Of a DNA stretch of 64,000 nucleotides, positions 50,897 to 60,683 are shown in pieces. The DNA is from Actinoplanes campanulatus (lineage in GTDB: Bacteria; Actinomycetota; Actinomycetes; Mycobacteriales; Micromonosporaceae): contig NZ_BMPW01000003.1 in the NCBI RefSeq assembly GCF_014647795.1, positions 124,001 to 188,000 on the forward strand, given 5' to 3'. A program made the position numbers and the translations under genes. Under the pieces are notes generated by a model. The model had not been told where the DNA came from, made no database searches, and saw only the letters and a list, made by a program, of their open reading frames with translations. Every line of letters begins with the position of its first letter. Within the stretch, counting starts at the first letter, position 1.

Positions 50897-53383
50897 ATGA
50901 CGCTGACCGATCGCATCCCGGGATCCTCCGAACCTGACGCCGTCTTCGACGCCTTTCAATCGTGGGTGACGGAGCAGGGCCTGACCCTGTACCCGCACCA
51001 GGAGGAGGCGCTGATCGAGATCGCGACCGGCGCGAACGTCATCCTGAACACGCCGACCGGCTCGGGGAAGAGCCTGGTGGCGACCGGCGCGCATTTCGCG
51101 GCTCTGGCGAGCGACCGGACGACCTTCTACACGGCGCCGATCAAGGCGTTGGTGAGTGAGAAGTTCTTCGCCCTGTGCGCGACGTTCGGCGCGCAGAACG
51201 TGGGCATGCTGACCGGTGACGCGAGTGTGAACGCGGACGCCCCGATCATCGCCTGCACCGCGGAGATCCTGGCGAACCTGGCGTTGCGGGAGGGCGCGGA
51301 CGCCGACGTCGGCCAGGTGGTGATGGACGAGTTCCACTTCTACGCCGAGCCGGACCGGGGCTGGGCCTGGCAGGTGCCGCTGCTGGAGCTGCCGCAGGCG
51401 CAGTTCGTCCTGATGTCGGCGACGCTCGGCGACACCGCACGGTTCGTGGCGGACCTGACCCGGCGTACCGGGCGGGAGACCGCGGTGGTGGCGAACGCGG
51501 AGCGGCCGGTTCCGCTGATCTTCGAGTACGCGATGACGCCGCTGCACGAGACGATCGAGGAGCTGCTGTCGACCAAGCAGGCGCCGGTCTACATCGTGCA
51601 TTTCACCCAGGCGGCGGCGCTGGAGCGGGCGCAGTCGCTGATGAGCATCAACATGTGCACGCGGGCGGAGAAGGACGCGATCGCCGCGGCGATCGGCAAC
51701 TTCCGGTTCACGGCCGGTTTCGGGCGTACGCTGTCGCGGCTGGTCCGGCACGGTATCGGCGTGCACCACGCCGGGATGCTGCCGAAATACCGCCGCCTGG
51801 TGGAGACGCTGGCCCAGGCCGGCCTGCTGAAGGTCATCTGCGGCACCGACACGCTGGGCGTCGGCATCAACGTCCCGATCCGTACGGTGCTGTTCACCGG
51901 CCTGTCGAAGTACGACGGCGTGAAGACCCGTCTGCTGAAGGCGCGCGAGTTCCACCAGATCGCGGGCCGGGCCGGGCGGGCCGGGTTCGACACCCTCGGC
52001 ACGGTGATCGTGCAGGCGCCGGAGCACGTGATCGACAACGAGCGGGCGCTGGCGAAGGCCGGTGACGACCCGAAGAAGCGGCGCAAGGTGGTGCGCAAGA
52101 AGCCGCCGGAGGGGCAGATCGGCTGGGGCCGGCCCACCTTCGACCGGCTGGTGGAGGCCGAGCCGGAGCCGCTGACGTCGTCGTTCCAGGTGAGCCACGC
52201 GATGCTGCTGAACGTGATGAACCGCGGCGGTGACCCGTACCCCGCTCTGAAGCATCTTCTGACGGAGAACCACGAGGAGCGGCCGTCGCAGCGGAAGTTG
52301 ATCCGGCGGACGATCGCGATCGCGCGGGCCCTGATCGCCGGGGGCGTCATCGAGCGTACCGATGAGGGGTCGTATCGGCTCGTCGAGGATCTCCAGCTGG
52401 ACTTCGCGCTGAACCAGGCGCTGTCGCCGTTCGCGCTGGCCTCTCTGGAGCTGCTGGACCGGGAGGCGCCGGAGTACCCGCTGGACGTGGTGTCGGTGAT
52501 CGAGTCGACGCTGGAGGACCCGCGGCAGGTGGTGTCGGCGCAGCGGCAGAAGGCGCGCGGCGAGGCGGTCAACGCCATGAAGGCCGAGGGCATCGAGTAC
52601 GAGCAGCGGATGGAGCTGCTCGAGGAGGTGTCCTGGCCGATGCCGCTGCGGGAGCTCCTGGAGGCGGCGTACGAGACGTACCGGCGCGGGCATCCGTGGG
52701 TGGCCGACTACGAGCTGCGGCCCAAGTCGGTGGTCCGGGACATGTACGAGCGGGCCATGACGTTCACCGAGTACATCTCGTTCTACGGCCTGTCCCGGTC
52801 GGAGGGCCTGGTGCTGCGGTACCTGGCGGACGCGTACCGGGCGCTGCGGCAGACGGTGCCGGAGGACGCCCGTACCGAGGAGCTGACCGACCTGATCGAG
52901 TGGCTGGGCGAGCTGGTCCGGCAGGTCGACTCGAGTCTGCTGGACGAGTGGGCGCGACTGCAGAACCCGGGCGCCGAGCCCGAGGAGGTGCGGATCGACG
53001 ACAAGCCGCCGGCGGTCACCCGCAACGCCCGTGCCTTCCGGGTGCTGGTGCGCAACGCCATGTTCCGGCGGGTGGAGCTGGCCGCGCTGCGCCGCTGGGA
53101 TCTGCTCGGCGAGATGGACGCGGAGACCGGCTGGACGTCGGAACGCTGGCAGCAGGCGATCCAGCAGTACTTCGAGGAGTACGACGAGCTGGGCACCGGC
53201 CCGGCCGCGCGCGGTCCGGCGTTCCTGCACATCGAGCAGGGCGCGGCGGTGTGGACGGTCCGGCAGGTGTTCGAGGACCCGGAGGGCGACCACGACTGGG
53301 GCATCGACGCCACCGTCGACCTGGCCGCCTCGGACGAGGCCGGGACCGCGGCGATCACGGTGACGGCGGTGGGTCCACACTGA
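50897..53383 (+). CDS. Ski2/Mtr4-like DExH helicase with DUF3516
   Basis: This is an 828-residue superfamily 2 helicase. Motif I is TPTGSGKS (about 53-60), motif Ia TAPIKALV, motif II DEFHFY (about 146-151), motif III SATLG, then IVHFTQ, HHAGMLP and motif VI QIAGRAGRAG (about 354-363). A C-terminal region of ~400 residues corresponds to DUF3516. It probably unwinds structured RNA in RNA turnover, as do actinobacterial homologues. The start at ATG 50897 gives MTLTDRIPG. Its last 29 bp overlap the antisense 3' end of the histidine kinase gene. Confidence 0.92.
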   Translation: MTLTDRIPGSSEPDAVFDAFQSWVTEQGLTLYPHQEEALIEIATGANVILNTPTGSGKSLVATGAHFAALASDRTTFYTAPIKALVSEKFFALCATFGAQNVGMLTGDASVNADAPIIACTAEILANLALREGADADVGQVVMDEFHFYAEPDRGWAWQVPLLELPQAQFVLMSATLGDTARFVADLTRRTGRETAVVANAERPVPLIFEYAMTPLHETIEELLSTKQAPVYIVHFTQAAALERAQSLMSINMCTRAEKDAIAAAIGNFRFTAGFGRTLSRLVRHGIGVHHAGMLPKYRRLVETLAQAGLLKVICGTDTLGVGINVPIRTVLFTGLSKYDGVKTRLLKAREFHQIAGRAGRAGFDTLGTVIVQAPEHVIDNERALAKAGDDPKKRRKVVRKKPPEGQIGWGRPTFDRLVEAEPEPLTSSFQVSHAMLLNVMNRGGDPYPALKHLLTENHEERPSQRKLIRRTIAIARALIAGGVIERTDEGSYRLVEDLQLDFALNQALSPFALASLELLDREAPEYPLDVVSVIESTLEDPRQVVSAQRQKARGEAVNAMKAEGIEYEQRMELLEEVSWPMPLRELLEAAYETYRRGHPWVADYELRPKSVVRDMYERAMTFTEYISFYGLSRSEGLVLRYLADAYRALRQTVPEDARTEELTDLIEWLGELVRQVDSSLLDEWARLQNPGAEPEEVRIDDKPPAVTRNARAFRVLVRNAMFRRVELAALRRWDLLGEMDAETGWTSERWQQAIQQYFEEYDELGTGPAARGPAFLHIEQGAAVWTVRQVFEDPEGDHDWGIDATVDLAASDEAGTAAITVTAVGPH

Positions 53384-55136
53384 TCCCGGTGACCGCCGGC
53401 AGCCGTACGGTGAAGGTGGTCCCCAGCCCGGGCTCGCTGCTCGCGGTGACCTCGCCGCCCTGGTCGGCGACGATCCGGCGGACGATGGTCAGGCCCAGCC
53501 CGGAGCCGCCGGTGGCGCGCTGTCGGGCCGGGTCGGCGCGCCAGAACCGGTCGAAGACGCGGGACACCTCGTCGGCGCTCATGCCGACGCCGGTGTCGCG
53601 GACGGTCAGGACCGCCTCGGGCCCGTCGCGGGTGACCCGCATCTCGACCCGGCCGCCGGCGTCGGTGTAGCGGATGGCGTTGGTGAGCAGGTTGCTGAGC
53701 ACCTGGCGGGTGCGGTCCGGGTCGACGAACACCTCGAGCGAGCCGGGGACGTCGGCGACCAGTTCGACGCCGGCGTTCTGCGCCACCGCCCGGTGCGCGG
53801 TGACGGCGGCCTCGACCAGTTCGGGCAGGTCCACCGGGACCGGGTCGTAGCCGAGGGCGCCCGCCTCGGCGAGTGCCAGCATCTGGAGGTCGTCGAGGAT
53901 GCGCCGCTGGAGCAGCGTCTCCTCGTGCAGGGAGGCGAACAGCTCCGGGGACGGCTCGACCACCCCGTCGGCGAGGCCCTCCAGGTAGCCGCGCAGGTTC
54001 GACAGCGGCGTACGCAGCTCGTGCGCGACGTCGGCGACCAGCCGCCGCTGGCGTTCCTCGCTGCGCTGGAGCGCCTCGGCCATGGCGTTGAACGCACCGG
54101 AGAGCCGGGCCAGTTCGTCCTGGCCGCGGGCGGGCACCCGCACGTCGAGGCGGCCGGCGGCCAGTTGCAGGGAGGCGCCGGTGAGCAGCCGCACCGGCCG
54201 GCTGACCCGGCGGGCTATCCAGGCGGTGCCGGCGGCGGCGGCCAGCAGCAGGGCGACGGCCCCGAACACCCCGGGCCGCTGCAATCCGTCCAGCTCGGTG
54301 CCCTGCCGCACGCCGAAGAAGACCCGCACCGGTACGGCGGACGAGCTCGCGGCCGCGCCGGCGAAGTTCTCGACGAGGCACTGCTCGTAGGCGCCCCCGC
54401 CCAGCCGGCAACCGGACAGCAGCGACCACGTGTCGCTGAGCCACTCCCGGTCGTCGCGGATCCGGGCGTTCCCGGTGGCCGCGCACGTCCCGGCGGTGGC
54501 GAGCCGCTGCTCACCGAGGTAGGGCGGCTGGGCACTGTCGAGGACGCCGATCGTGCCGGCGCCGCGGGCCAGGCATGCGGCGGTCTCCAGCGCGGCCCGG
54601 TATTTCGCCAGTTGGAACAGCGCCCGGACCTCGGGGGCGCTGCCGGCGGGTTCCGGGCCGAGCAGGTCGGCCGGCAGCGGCGGCAGCGGAGTTCTCCGGT
54701 AGGCCTGCGGCCCGAGCGCGGCCAGCTCCCGCTTGCTGAGCGTCACCGAGCCGAGCCGGTCGGCGGCCTGCACGATGTCGCCGGTCAGGATCGGCACCGG
54801 CTCGACGTTGGCGGGGAGGCGCTGCACCGGCCCGGACGTCCTGCCTTCGATGGTGTCGGAGTCGACGAGGACTTCGCCGTCGCGGGTCTCCACCCGGATG
54901 TGCAGGCCGGTGCCGGCGGCGAGGCGCCCGACGACCTGGTCGATGCCGGTCCACTGGCCGTGCACGACGCCGTACCGGCGGATCTCGTCGACGATCTCGG
55001 CCTGGTGCCGGTCGCGGGCCTCCTCGGCGTTCGTCACGGCGCGGGAGGTGAGGCTCAGGGTGAGCCAGGCGGTCGCCCCGATCGCGGTGCCGGCCACCAC
55101 CAGCACCAGCAGGAAGATCCGCAGGCGGAAACTCAC
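53355..55136 (-). CDS. Sensor histidine kinase (BaeS-like) with cysteine-rich sensor
   Basis: This is a 593-residue membrane kinase. Helix 1 (IFLLVLVVAGTAIGATAWL, about 6-24) precedes an extracytoplasmic sensor (about 27-275) with four cysteines (TAACLARG, GTCAATG, SGCRLGG, EQCLVEN) that could form two disulfides. Then come helix 2 (VFGAVALLLAAAAGTAWIA), HAMP, the H-box DVAHELRTPLSN, N-box NLLTNAIRYT, G1 DTGVGMS and G2 GGSGLGLTIV. GTG 55136 overlaps the regulator stop (GTGA). The 3' end overlaps the helicase gene antisense by 29 bp. Ligand unknown. Confidence 0.92.
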   Translation of the reverse strand: MSFRLRIFLLVLVVAGTAIGATAWLTLSLTSRAVTNAEEARDRHQAEIVDEIRRYGVVHGQWTGIDQVVGRLAAGTGLHIRVETRDGEVLVDSDTIEGRTSGPVQRLPANVEPVPILTGDIVQAADRLGSVTLSKRELAALGPQAYRRTPLPPLPADLLGPEPAGSAPEVRALFQLAKYRAALETAACLARGAGTIGVLDSAQPPYLGEQRLATAGTCAATGNARIRDDREWLSDTWSLLSGCRLGGGAYEQCLVENFAGAAASSSAVPVRVFFGVRQGTELDGLQRPGVFGAVALLLAAAAGTAWIARRVSRPVRLLTGASLQLAAGRLDVRVPARGQDELARLSGAFNAMAEALQRSEERQRRLVADVAHELRTPLSNLRGYLEGLADGVVEPSPELFASLHEETLLQRRILDDLQMLALAEAGALGYDPVPVDLPELVEAAVTAHRAVAQNAGVELVADVPGSLEVFVDPDRTRQVLSNLLTNAIRYTDAGGRVEMRVTRDGPEAVLTVRDTGVGMSADEVSRVFDRFWRADPARQRATGGSGLGLTIVRRIVADQGGEVTASSEPGLGTTFTVRLPAVTGISVDPPPSP

Positions 55137-55837
55137 TGCTCGGCCATCCGATAGCCGCGGCCGTAGACGGTCTGCACGTACCGGGGCTCGGCGGGGTTGA
55201 CCTCGATCTTGCGGCGCAGGTTGACCACGTGCGCGTCGACGGTGCGCTCGGATACCTCGTTCTCGAATCCGAACGTCTTGTCCAGGATCTGGCCGCGGGT
55301 GAAGACCCGGCCGGGTTCGCGGGCCAGCAGTTCGAGGATGCCGAACTCCTTGGCGGTCAACCGGACCGGGGCGCCGGCGACGCGGACCTCGAAGCGGGGG
55401 GTGTCCACCTCGAGCTCGCCGACGCGCAGCACCTCGGTGGCCTCGGCGCCGCGGGTGCGGCGCAGCAGCGCCCGGATGCGGGCGGTCAGCTCGCGCGGGC
55501 TGACCGGCTTGCTCAGGTAGTCGTCGGCGCCGATGTCCAGGCCGAGCAGCATGTCGTTCTCCCCGGACCGGGCGGTGACCAGCAGGATCGCCACGTCGGC
55601 GAGGGCCGGGTCCGGGTCGGCGCGCAGGATCCGGCACACGTCGAGGCCGTCCACCTCGGGCATCATCCAGTCCAGCACCAGCAGGTCCGGACGGCGGGCC
55701 CGGGCATGTTCCAGCGCCGCCCGACCGTCACCGACGGTCAGCACCTGATGACCCTCCCGCTCCAGGTAGAGGCGGATCAGCTGGGCGTGTTTCGGGTCGT
55801 CGTCGGCCACCAGGATGCGCGCTGTCACGGTTCGCAT
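55133..55837 (-). CDS. OmpR-family response regulator
   Basis: This is a 234-residue regulator. The receiver has VADDDPKHA, phosphoacceptor Asp in LLVLDWMMPE, LVTARSG and KPVS. The winged-helix effector includes VRLTAKEFGILELLAREPG and ERTVDAHVVNLRRKIE. ATG 55837 is chosen because the receiver begins there; the frame extends to 55933 without similarity. It shares the region upstream of the divergent asparagine synthetase gene, which it may regulate. Confidence 0.93.
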   Translation of the reverse strand: MRTVTARILVADDDPKHAQLIRLYLEREGHQVLTVGDGRAALEHARARRPDLLVLDWMMPEVDGLDVCRILRADPDPALADVAILLVTARSGENDMLLGLDIGADDYLSKPVSPRELTARIRALLRRTRGAEATEVLRVGELEVDTPRFEVRVAGAPVRLTAKEFGILELLAREPGRVFTRGQILDKTFGFENEVSERTVDAHVVNLRRKIEVNPAEPRYVQTVYGRGYRMAEQ

Positions 55838-55992
55838 TGTGATGCAGCGGGTCCAGGCGGCCAAGAAATGCGAGAAACCGATGAAGATCGGATCCCGGAT
55901 TCGTGCCGTGCGGGTTCCTGGCAGCTTCCGCACAGGTTCTTCACAGGTGGCGGCCTACCGTCGGCTCCTCGCTTCTACAAGGAGGTTCCTCG

Positions 55993-57918
55993 ATGTGTGG
56001 CCTGAGCGCTTTCGTCAGCAGCCGGCCGGGCGCCGGGCCGCTGGACGACACGTTTCTGACGGCGTTCTCCGCCGCGCTCGCGACGATGCACCACCGCGGC
56101 CCGGACGACACGCAGGTCGTGCACGGTGAGGGGTACGTGTTCGGCTTCAACCGGCTCGCGATCATCGACCGGGAGCACTCGGTGCAGCCGCTGAGCTACG
56201 CCGGCCGGTGGACCGTGGTGTTCAACGGGGAGATCTACAACTACCGGGAGCTGCGGGCCGAGCTGATCCGGGCACACGACGCGGTGTTCGCCACCGAGGG
56301 CGACAGCGAGGTGCTGGCGGCAGCCTTCCACTACTGGGGTGAGGCGGCGCTGCCCCGCCTACGGGGGATGTTCGCGTTCGTGGCGTACGACCACCACACC
56401 GGCACCCTGCACGCGGCCCGCGACGCGTTCGGCATCAAGCCGATGTACCTGCTGGAGACCGCCGACGGCCTGCACCTGGCCAGCGAGCGCAAGGCCCTGG
56501 ACCCGTTCGCGCCCCCGGCCGGCGCGGCCCTGGACACCGAGTCGCTGGCCCACTACCTGACCTTCCAGTACGTGCCGGACCCGCTGAGCCTGCACCGGCA
56601 CATCCGCCGGCTGCCGCCGGGTCACCGGATCGTCTGGACGCCGGGCGGCGGGATCCGCATGCACCGCTGGTTCAAGCCGTCGCTGCGGCCGCTGCGGGTG
56701 CAGCCGGAGGCCGCGTACCAGGCGATCCAGGACGCGCTGACGGCTAGCGTCCGCAAGCATCTGCACGCCGACGTGCCGGTCGGCACGTTCCTGTCCAGTG
56801 GCGTCGACTCGTCGGCGATCGCGGCGCTGGCGTCCCGGGAGAAGCCCGACCTGCACGCGTTCACCGCCGGGTTCGCGGCCCAGGGCTACTCGGAGATCGA
56901 GATCGCCCAGGACACCGCCGACCAGCTCGGCATCCGGCTCACCCCGACGGTGGTGACCGACGAGGACGTGCTGGCCCATCTGCCGCGGATCGTGCAGCTG
57001 CTCGACGACCCGGTGGCCGACCCGTCGCTGATCCCGCTCTACTTCCTGGCCCGGACCGCGTCCCGGTTCGTGACCGTGGTGCTGTCCGGGGAGGGCTCCG
57101 ACGAGCTGTTCGGCGGCTACACCATCTACCGGGAGCCGCTGTCGCTGGCCGGGGTGGGCAAGCTGCCGCCCGGGGTGAAGCGGGGCCTGCGGCACCTGGC
57201 CGACGTGCTGCCCGAGGGGGTGCGGGGCCGTTCCTTCCTGGAGCGCGGCACCACCCCGATCGAGCAGCGCTACTACGGCAACGCGCGGATCTTCACCCCG
57301 GAGGAGAAGGCGCAGCTGATGCGGTTCACCGCGCAGCCGCACACGGCGATCACCGCCCAGCTGTACGCGGAGACCGCCGACGTCGACGACGTGGCCTCGA
57401 TGCAGTACGTCGACCTGCACACCTGGCTGCCCGGTGACATCCTGGCCAAGGCCGACCGGATGTCGATGGCGCACAGCCTGGAGCTGCGGGTGCCGTTCCT
57501 GGACCAGCAGGTGTACGCGGCCGCGGCCGGCCTGCCCACCGAGCTGAAACTGCCGCACGGCACCGCGACCACCAAGCACGCGCTGCGCGAGGCGATGAAG
57601 GGCATCGTGCCCGAGTCCGTCCGGGAGGCCCGCAAGCTGGGCTTCCCCACCCCGACCCGGCTGTGGCTGCGCGGCCCGATCGGCGACTGGGTGGACCACC
57701 TGCTGGCCACCTCCGGCGCGTCCGAGTACCTGGACCTGGAATACGCCCGTGGCCTGCTGGCCGAGCACCGGGCGGGCGGCGCCGACCGGTCGCGCAAGGT
57801 GTGGACGGTGGCCATGTTCTGCCTGTGGCACGCCATCGCCGTGGAGGGCACGATCAGCGTGGACGTGCCGGCCGCACCGACCGCGGTCCTGCCGCGCCGC
57901 CCCCTCGCCATGCACTGA
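55993..57918 (+). CDS. asnB: Glutamine-hydrolysing asparagine synthetase
   Basis: This is a 641-residue AsnB-type enzyme. The initiator Met is followed by Cys2 (MCGLSAF), the glutaminase nucleophile. RLAIIDREHSVQP, FNGEIYNYRELR and TEGDSE complete the glutaminase site (about 1-210). The synthetase domain has SSGVDSS, the ATP pyrophosphatase P-loop (about 270-276), SGEGSDELFGGY, and the later ADRMSMAHSLELRVPFLD motif. It makes asparagine from aspartate with glutamine nitrogen. The length (641) fits the long actinobacterial form. AAGGAGG lies 6 nt before ATG 55993. The C-terminal tail is Pro-rich. Confidence 0.95.
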   Translation: MCGLSAFVSSRPGAGPLDDTFLTAFSAALATMHHRGPDDTQVVHGEGYVFGFNRLAIIDREHSVQPLSYAGRWTVVFNGEIYNYRELRAELIRAHDAVFATEGDSEVLAAAFHYWGEAALPRLRGMFAFVAYDHHTGTLHAARDAFGIKPMYLLETADGLHLASERKALDPFAPPAGAALDTESLAHYLTFQYVPDPLSLHRHIRRLPPGHRIVWTPGGGIRMHRWFKPSLRPLRVQPEAAYQAIQDALTASVRKHLHADVPVGTFLSSGVDSSAIAALASREKPDLHAFTAGFAAQGYSEIEIAQDTADQLGIRLTPTVVTDEDVLAHLPRIVQLLDDPVADPSLIPLYFLARTASRFVTVVLSGEGSDELFGGYTIYREPLSLAGVGKLPPGVKRGLRHLADVLPEGVRGRSFLERGTTPIEQRYYGNARIFTPEEKAQLMRFTAQPHTAITAQLYAETADVDDVASMQYVDLHTWLPGDILAKADRMSMAHSLELRVPFLDQQVYAAAAGLPTELKLPHGTATTKHALREAMKGIVPESVREARKLGFPTPTRLWLRGPIGDWVDHLLATSGASEYLDLEYARGLLAEHRAGGADRSRKVWTVAMFCLWHAIAVEGTISVDVPAAPTAVLPRRPLAMH

Positions 57919-57974
57919 CCGACTCGCGATGCGCTGACCGATGAGTTCCGGAGCCACGGCCGGTCCTAACCGGC

Positions 57975-58334
57975 ATGGCGGACTCCGTGATCCGGTTCCC
58001 GGTGCGAACAAGGCTGGCGCGTACGGAGATTCCCCCGCTCTGCGCGAAGCTGGCCGACTCGTTACGGGGCCGGCCCGGTGACCTCGTGATCTGCGAGGTC
58101 ACCGGGCCGGGTGAGCCGGACGTGGTGCTGGTCGAGGCGCTGGCCCGGCTGCGGCTGACCGCGCGGCGGCACGGCCGGCGGCTGCGGGTGGACGGCGCCG
58201 GGCCGCCGTTACGGTCGCTGGTCGCCCTGCTGGGCCTCGACGACCTGCTCGTCCAGGTGGGCGGGGAGCCCGAACAGCGGGAACAGCCGGGCCGTGTCGA
58301 GGAAGTTGTTGACCCCGCTGATCCGCCCGTCTGA
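57975..58334 (+). CDS. STAS-domain protein
   Basis: This is a 119-residue protein with a STAS (anti-sigma-factor-antagonist-like) fold: [33 protein letters not shown], then RLRVDGAG and [16 protein letters not shown]. There is no conserved Ser/Thr in the usual phosphorylation position, so it is probably not a canonical RsbV. The C-terminal ~40 residues, rich in Pro/Glu/Gln, are encoded opposite the last 126 bp of the sigma factor gene. The pairing of a STAS protein with an ECF sigma gene may be functional, but is not proven. Confidence 0.75.
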   Translation: MADSVIRFPVRTRLARTEIPPLCAKLADSLRGRPGDLVICEVTGPGEPDVVLVEALARLRLTARRHGRRLRVDGAGPPLRSLVALLGLDDLLVQVGGEPEQREQPGRVEEVVDPADPPV

Positions 58335-59228
58335 GATCTCCAGGACGATCAGCGCCCACGGGTCGTGGCCGGAGCCGCTCTCGCTCGGCCGGTACTGGCC
58401 GAACGCGGGCAGGCCGCTGGCCACCACCGGAACCAGGCGCGACCCGCGGCAGCCGCAGCCGGTGCCGCTCATCCACGCGGTGATGTCCTCGTGGCCGCGC
58501 AGCCACAGCGCCAGCGGCGGCATCGACAGGGTGGCGTCCTCGTGCAACAACGAGGTGAGAGCGCTCAGGTCGTACGCCTCGAAGGCCTTCACATAGCGCG
58601 CGAGAAGCGCCCGCTGGACCTCGTCGAGGGGCTGGAAGGTGTCGCCCGCCGAAGGCGTGGCGGCGGAGATCGTGGCCCGGGCCCGCTGGAGCGCGCTGTT
58701 GACACTCGCGACCGTCATCTCCAGCAGGTCGGCGACCTCCTGCGCCGACCAGGCCAACACCTCCCGCAGCAGGAGCACGGCCCGCTGCCGGGGCGGCAGG
58801 TGCTGTAACGCGGCGACGAACGCCAGCCGGATCGACTCGCGGTCGGCGATCAGCCGGGCCGGGTCGGAGCCCTCCGGCAGGATCCGCTCGTCGGGGACCG
58901 GGCCCACCCAGATCTTCTCCGGATGGATGTCACCCGGATGAGTGGCATGCCCGGAGCCGGCCGGCCCGAGATCCATCGGCCGGACCCGCCGCTGGGCGCT
59001 GTCGACCATGGTGAGGCACACGTTGGTGGCGATCCGGTACACCCAGGACCGCAACGACGACCGACCCTCGAAGGTGTCCCGGGCACGCCAGGCCCGGATC
59101 ATCGTCTCCTGCACGGCGTCCTCGGCCTCGAAGGCCGAACCCAGCATCCGGTAGCAGTAGCCGACGAGCTCGGGCCGGAATCGCTCCAGCTGCTTCTCGA
59201 TCGGGACATCGGTGACGAGTTCGCTCAC
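58209..59228 (-). CDS. ECF sigma factor, SigG-like with C-terminal SnoaL domain
   Basis: This is a 339-residue group 4 sigma factor. Region 2 shows [22 protein letters not shown] and [17 protein letters not shown]; region 4 shows [37 protein letters not shown]. The C-terminal ~130 residues form a SnoaL_2-like domain ([27 protein letters not shown]), as in the SigG/ECF56-like class. The SnoaL part modulates promoter binding in related factors. GTG 59228 is the start. Its 3' end overlaps the STAS gene, and it is divergent from a hydrolase that it may activate. Confidence 0.9.
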   Translation of the reverse strand: MSELVTDVPIEKQLERFRPELVGYCYRMLGSAFEAEDAVQETMIRAWRARDTFEGRSSLRSWVYRIATNVCLTMVDSAQRRVRPMDLGPAGSGHATHPGDIHPEKIWVGPVPDERILPEGSDPARLIADRESIRLAFVAALQHLPPRQRAVLLLREVLAWSAQEVADLLEMTVASVNSALQRARATISAATPSAGDTFQPLDEVQRALLARYVKAFEAYDLSALTSLLHEDATLSMPPLALWLRGHEDITAWMSGTGCGCRGSRLVPVVASGLPAFGQYRPSESGSGHDPWALIVLEISDGRISGVNNFLDTARLFPLFGLPAHLDEQVVEAQQGDQRP

Positions 59229-59332
59229 GGCCCGAACCTATCGCGGATATCTTCGCCCGGCAGCGATGAGTTTCCGGGACCGGCCCGGTCTACCCGATGT
59301 CAGCAATTCACGGAAAGACATGAGGAGCCGTC

Positions 59333-60124
59333 ATGAGCTACGCGGACGTCAACGGGATCAACCTCTACTACGAGATCCAGGGCGAGGGGCGCCCGCTGGT
59401 CCTGCTGCACGGCGGGCTCGGATCGGGCGAGATGTTCGCGCCGATCCTGCCCGCGTTCACCGCGAACCGGCGGGTCATCCTGCCGGACCTGCAAGGGCAC
59501 GGGCGGACCGCCGACGTGGACCGGCCGCTCGACATCCGCACCATGGCCGACGACATCGCCGCCCTCATCGACCACCTGGGCCTGGAGAAGCCGGACGTGG
59601 TCGGCTACTCCCTCGGCGGCGGCGTCGGCCTGCACCTGGCCCTCGCCCACCCGCAGAAGGTCGGCAAGCTGGTGTCCGCCTCGGCCGGAATCCGCCGCAA
59701 CGCCACCCACGCGGACATCCTCGCCCAGCAGGGCCAGGTCACCGGCGCGGCCGCCGAGTTCATGAAGGAAACCCCGATGTACGAGTCCTACCAGCGGCTC
59801 GCCCCGCGCCCGGAGGACTTCCCCCGCCTGCTCGACAAGATCGGCGCCGCGATGGCCGTGGACTTCGACCTCACCGACGAGGTCCGCGGGCTGTCCGTGC
59901 CGACCCTGATCGTCGGCTCGGACGCCGACATCGTGCCGGCCGCCCACTTCGTCGAGATCTTCAACCTGCTCGACGGCGGCCTGCGCGACGGCGGCTGGAT
60001 GGGCGAGGGCCGCCCCAAGGGTGGGCACGCCCTGGCCATCCTGCCCGGCACCACCCACTACAGCCTGTTCATGTCCCCGCTGTTCCCGGCGGTCGCGATG
60101 GCCTTCCTCGACCAGGAGGGCTGA
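59333..60124 (+). CDS. Alpha/beta hydrolase
   Basis: This is a 263-residue cytoplasmic hydrolase. The oxyanion motif LLHGGLGSG, nucleophile GYSLGGG, acid GSDADIVP and histidine in PGTTHYSLF make a complete triad. The family includes lactonases and esterases such as 3-oxoadipate enol-lactonase-like proteins. It is divergent from the SigG-like gene (104 bp between starts) and convergent with the MerR gene 10 bp away. In actinobacteria, genes adjacent to SigG-type factors are often their targets. Confidence 0.88.
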   Translation: MSYADVNGINLYYEIQGEGRPLVLLHGGLGSGEMFAPILPAFTANRRVILPDLQGHGRTADVDRPLDIRTMADDIAALIDHLGLEKPDVVGYSLGGGVGLHLALAHPQKVGKLVSASAGIRRNATHADILAQQGQVTGAAAEFMKETPMYESYQRLAPRPEDFPRLLDKIGAAMAVDFDLTDEVRGLSVPTLIVGSDADIVPAAHFVEIFNLLDGGLRDGGWMGEGRPKGGHALAILPGTTHYSLFMSPLFPAVAMAFLDQEG

Positions 60125-60134
60125 AACTGGCGCT

Positions 60135-60683
60135 CTATCCGGCTCGGCGGCGCGCCCGGCGCGCCGCCAGCTCGTCACCCTCGGACGGCTGGAACGACGC
60201 CGTGATCGGCTGCGGCTGCGCGGCCGGCTCGCCCGGCAGGTGCGACAGCGAACCCTGGATCTCCTTGAACGCGCCGCCGATCGCTATCCCGAACACGCCC
60301 TGGCCGCCCTGCAACAGGTCGACGACCTCCTCCGGGGAACGGCACTCGTAAACCGTCGTCCCGTCCGAGATCAGCGTGATCTCGGCGAGGTCGGCCACCC
60401 CGCGCGAGCGCAGCGCCTCGATCGCCCGGCGGATGTTCTGCAACGAGACGCCGGCGTCCAGCAGGCGCTTGACGACCTTCAGCACCACCAGGTCACGGAA
60501 CGAGTAGAGGCGCTGGGTGCCGGAGCCCGAGGCGTCCCGCACACTCGGCACGACCAGCGTGGTCCTGGCCCAGTAGTCGAGCTGGCGATAGCTGATCCCG
60601 ACGGCCTGACAGGCGGTGACCCCGCGGTAGCCGACCTCTCCGTCCTCGCCGACTAGTGGGCCCTCAAGAGGTTGCTCGTGCAC
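60135..60683 (-). CDS. MerR-family transcriptional regulator
   Basis: This is a 182-residue regulator with a MerR helix-turn-helix and wing (CQAVGISYRQLDYWARTTLV, TQRLYSFRDLVVLKVVKRLLDAG) and a C-terminal basic tail. No metal-binding cysteines are apparent beyond one in the HTH. It is the last gene of the conserved gcvH-garA-ftsR-nuclease block and corresponds by position to Rv1830 of M. tuberculosis. The start is GTG 60683, with GGGGAGGC upstream. Confidence 0.9.
   Translation of the reverse strand: MHEQPLEGPLVGEDGEVGYRGVTACQAVGISYRQLDYWARTTLVVPSVRDASGSGTQRLYSFRDLVVLKVVKRLLDAGVSLQNIRRAIEALRSRGVADLAEITLISDGTTVYECRSPEEVVDLLQGGQGVFGIAIGGAFKEIQGSLSHLPGEPAAQPQPITASFQPSEGDELAARRARRRAG

Noticed and set aside
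50225-53380. Minus-strand ORF of 1051 codons antisense to the helicase
   Set aside because: Only the last 190 codons (DUF1707 gene) look like protein; the rest is a high-GC shadow of the helicase, with His/Arg/Gln-rich translation and no motif.
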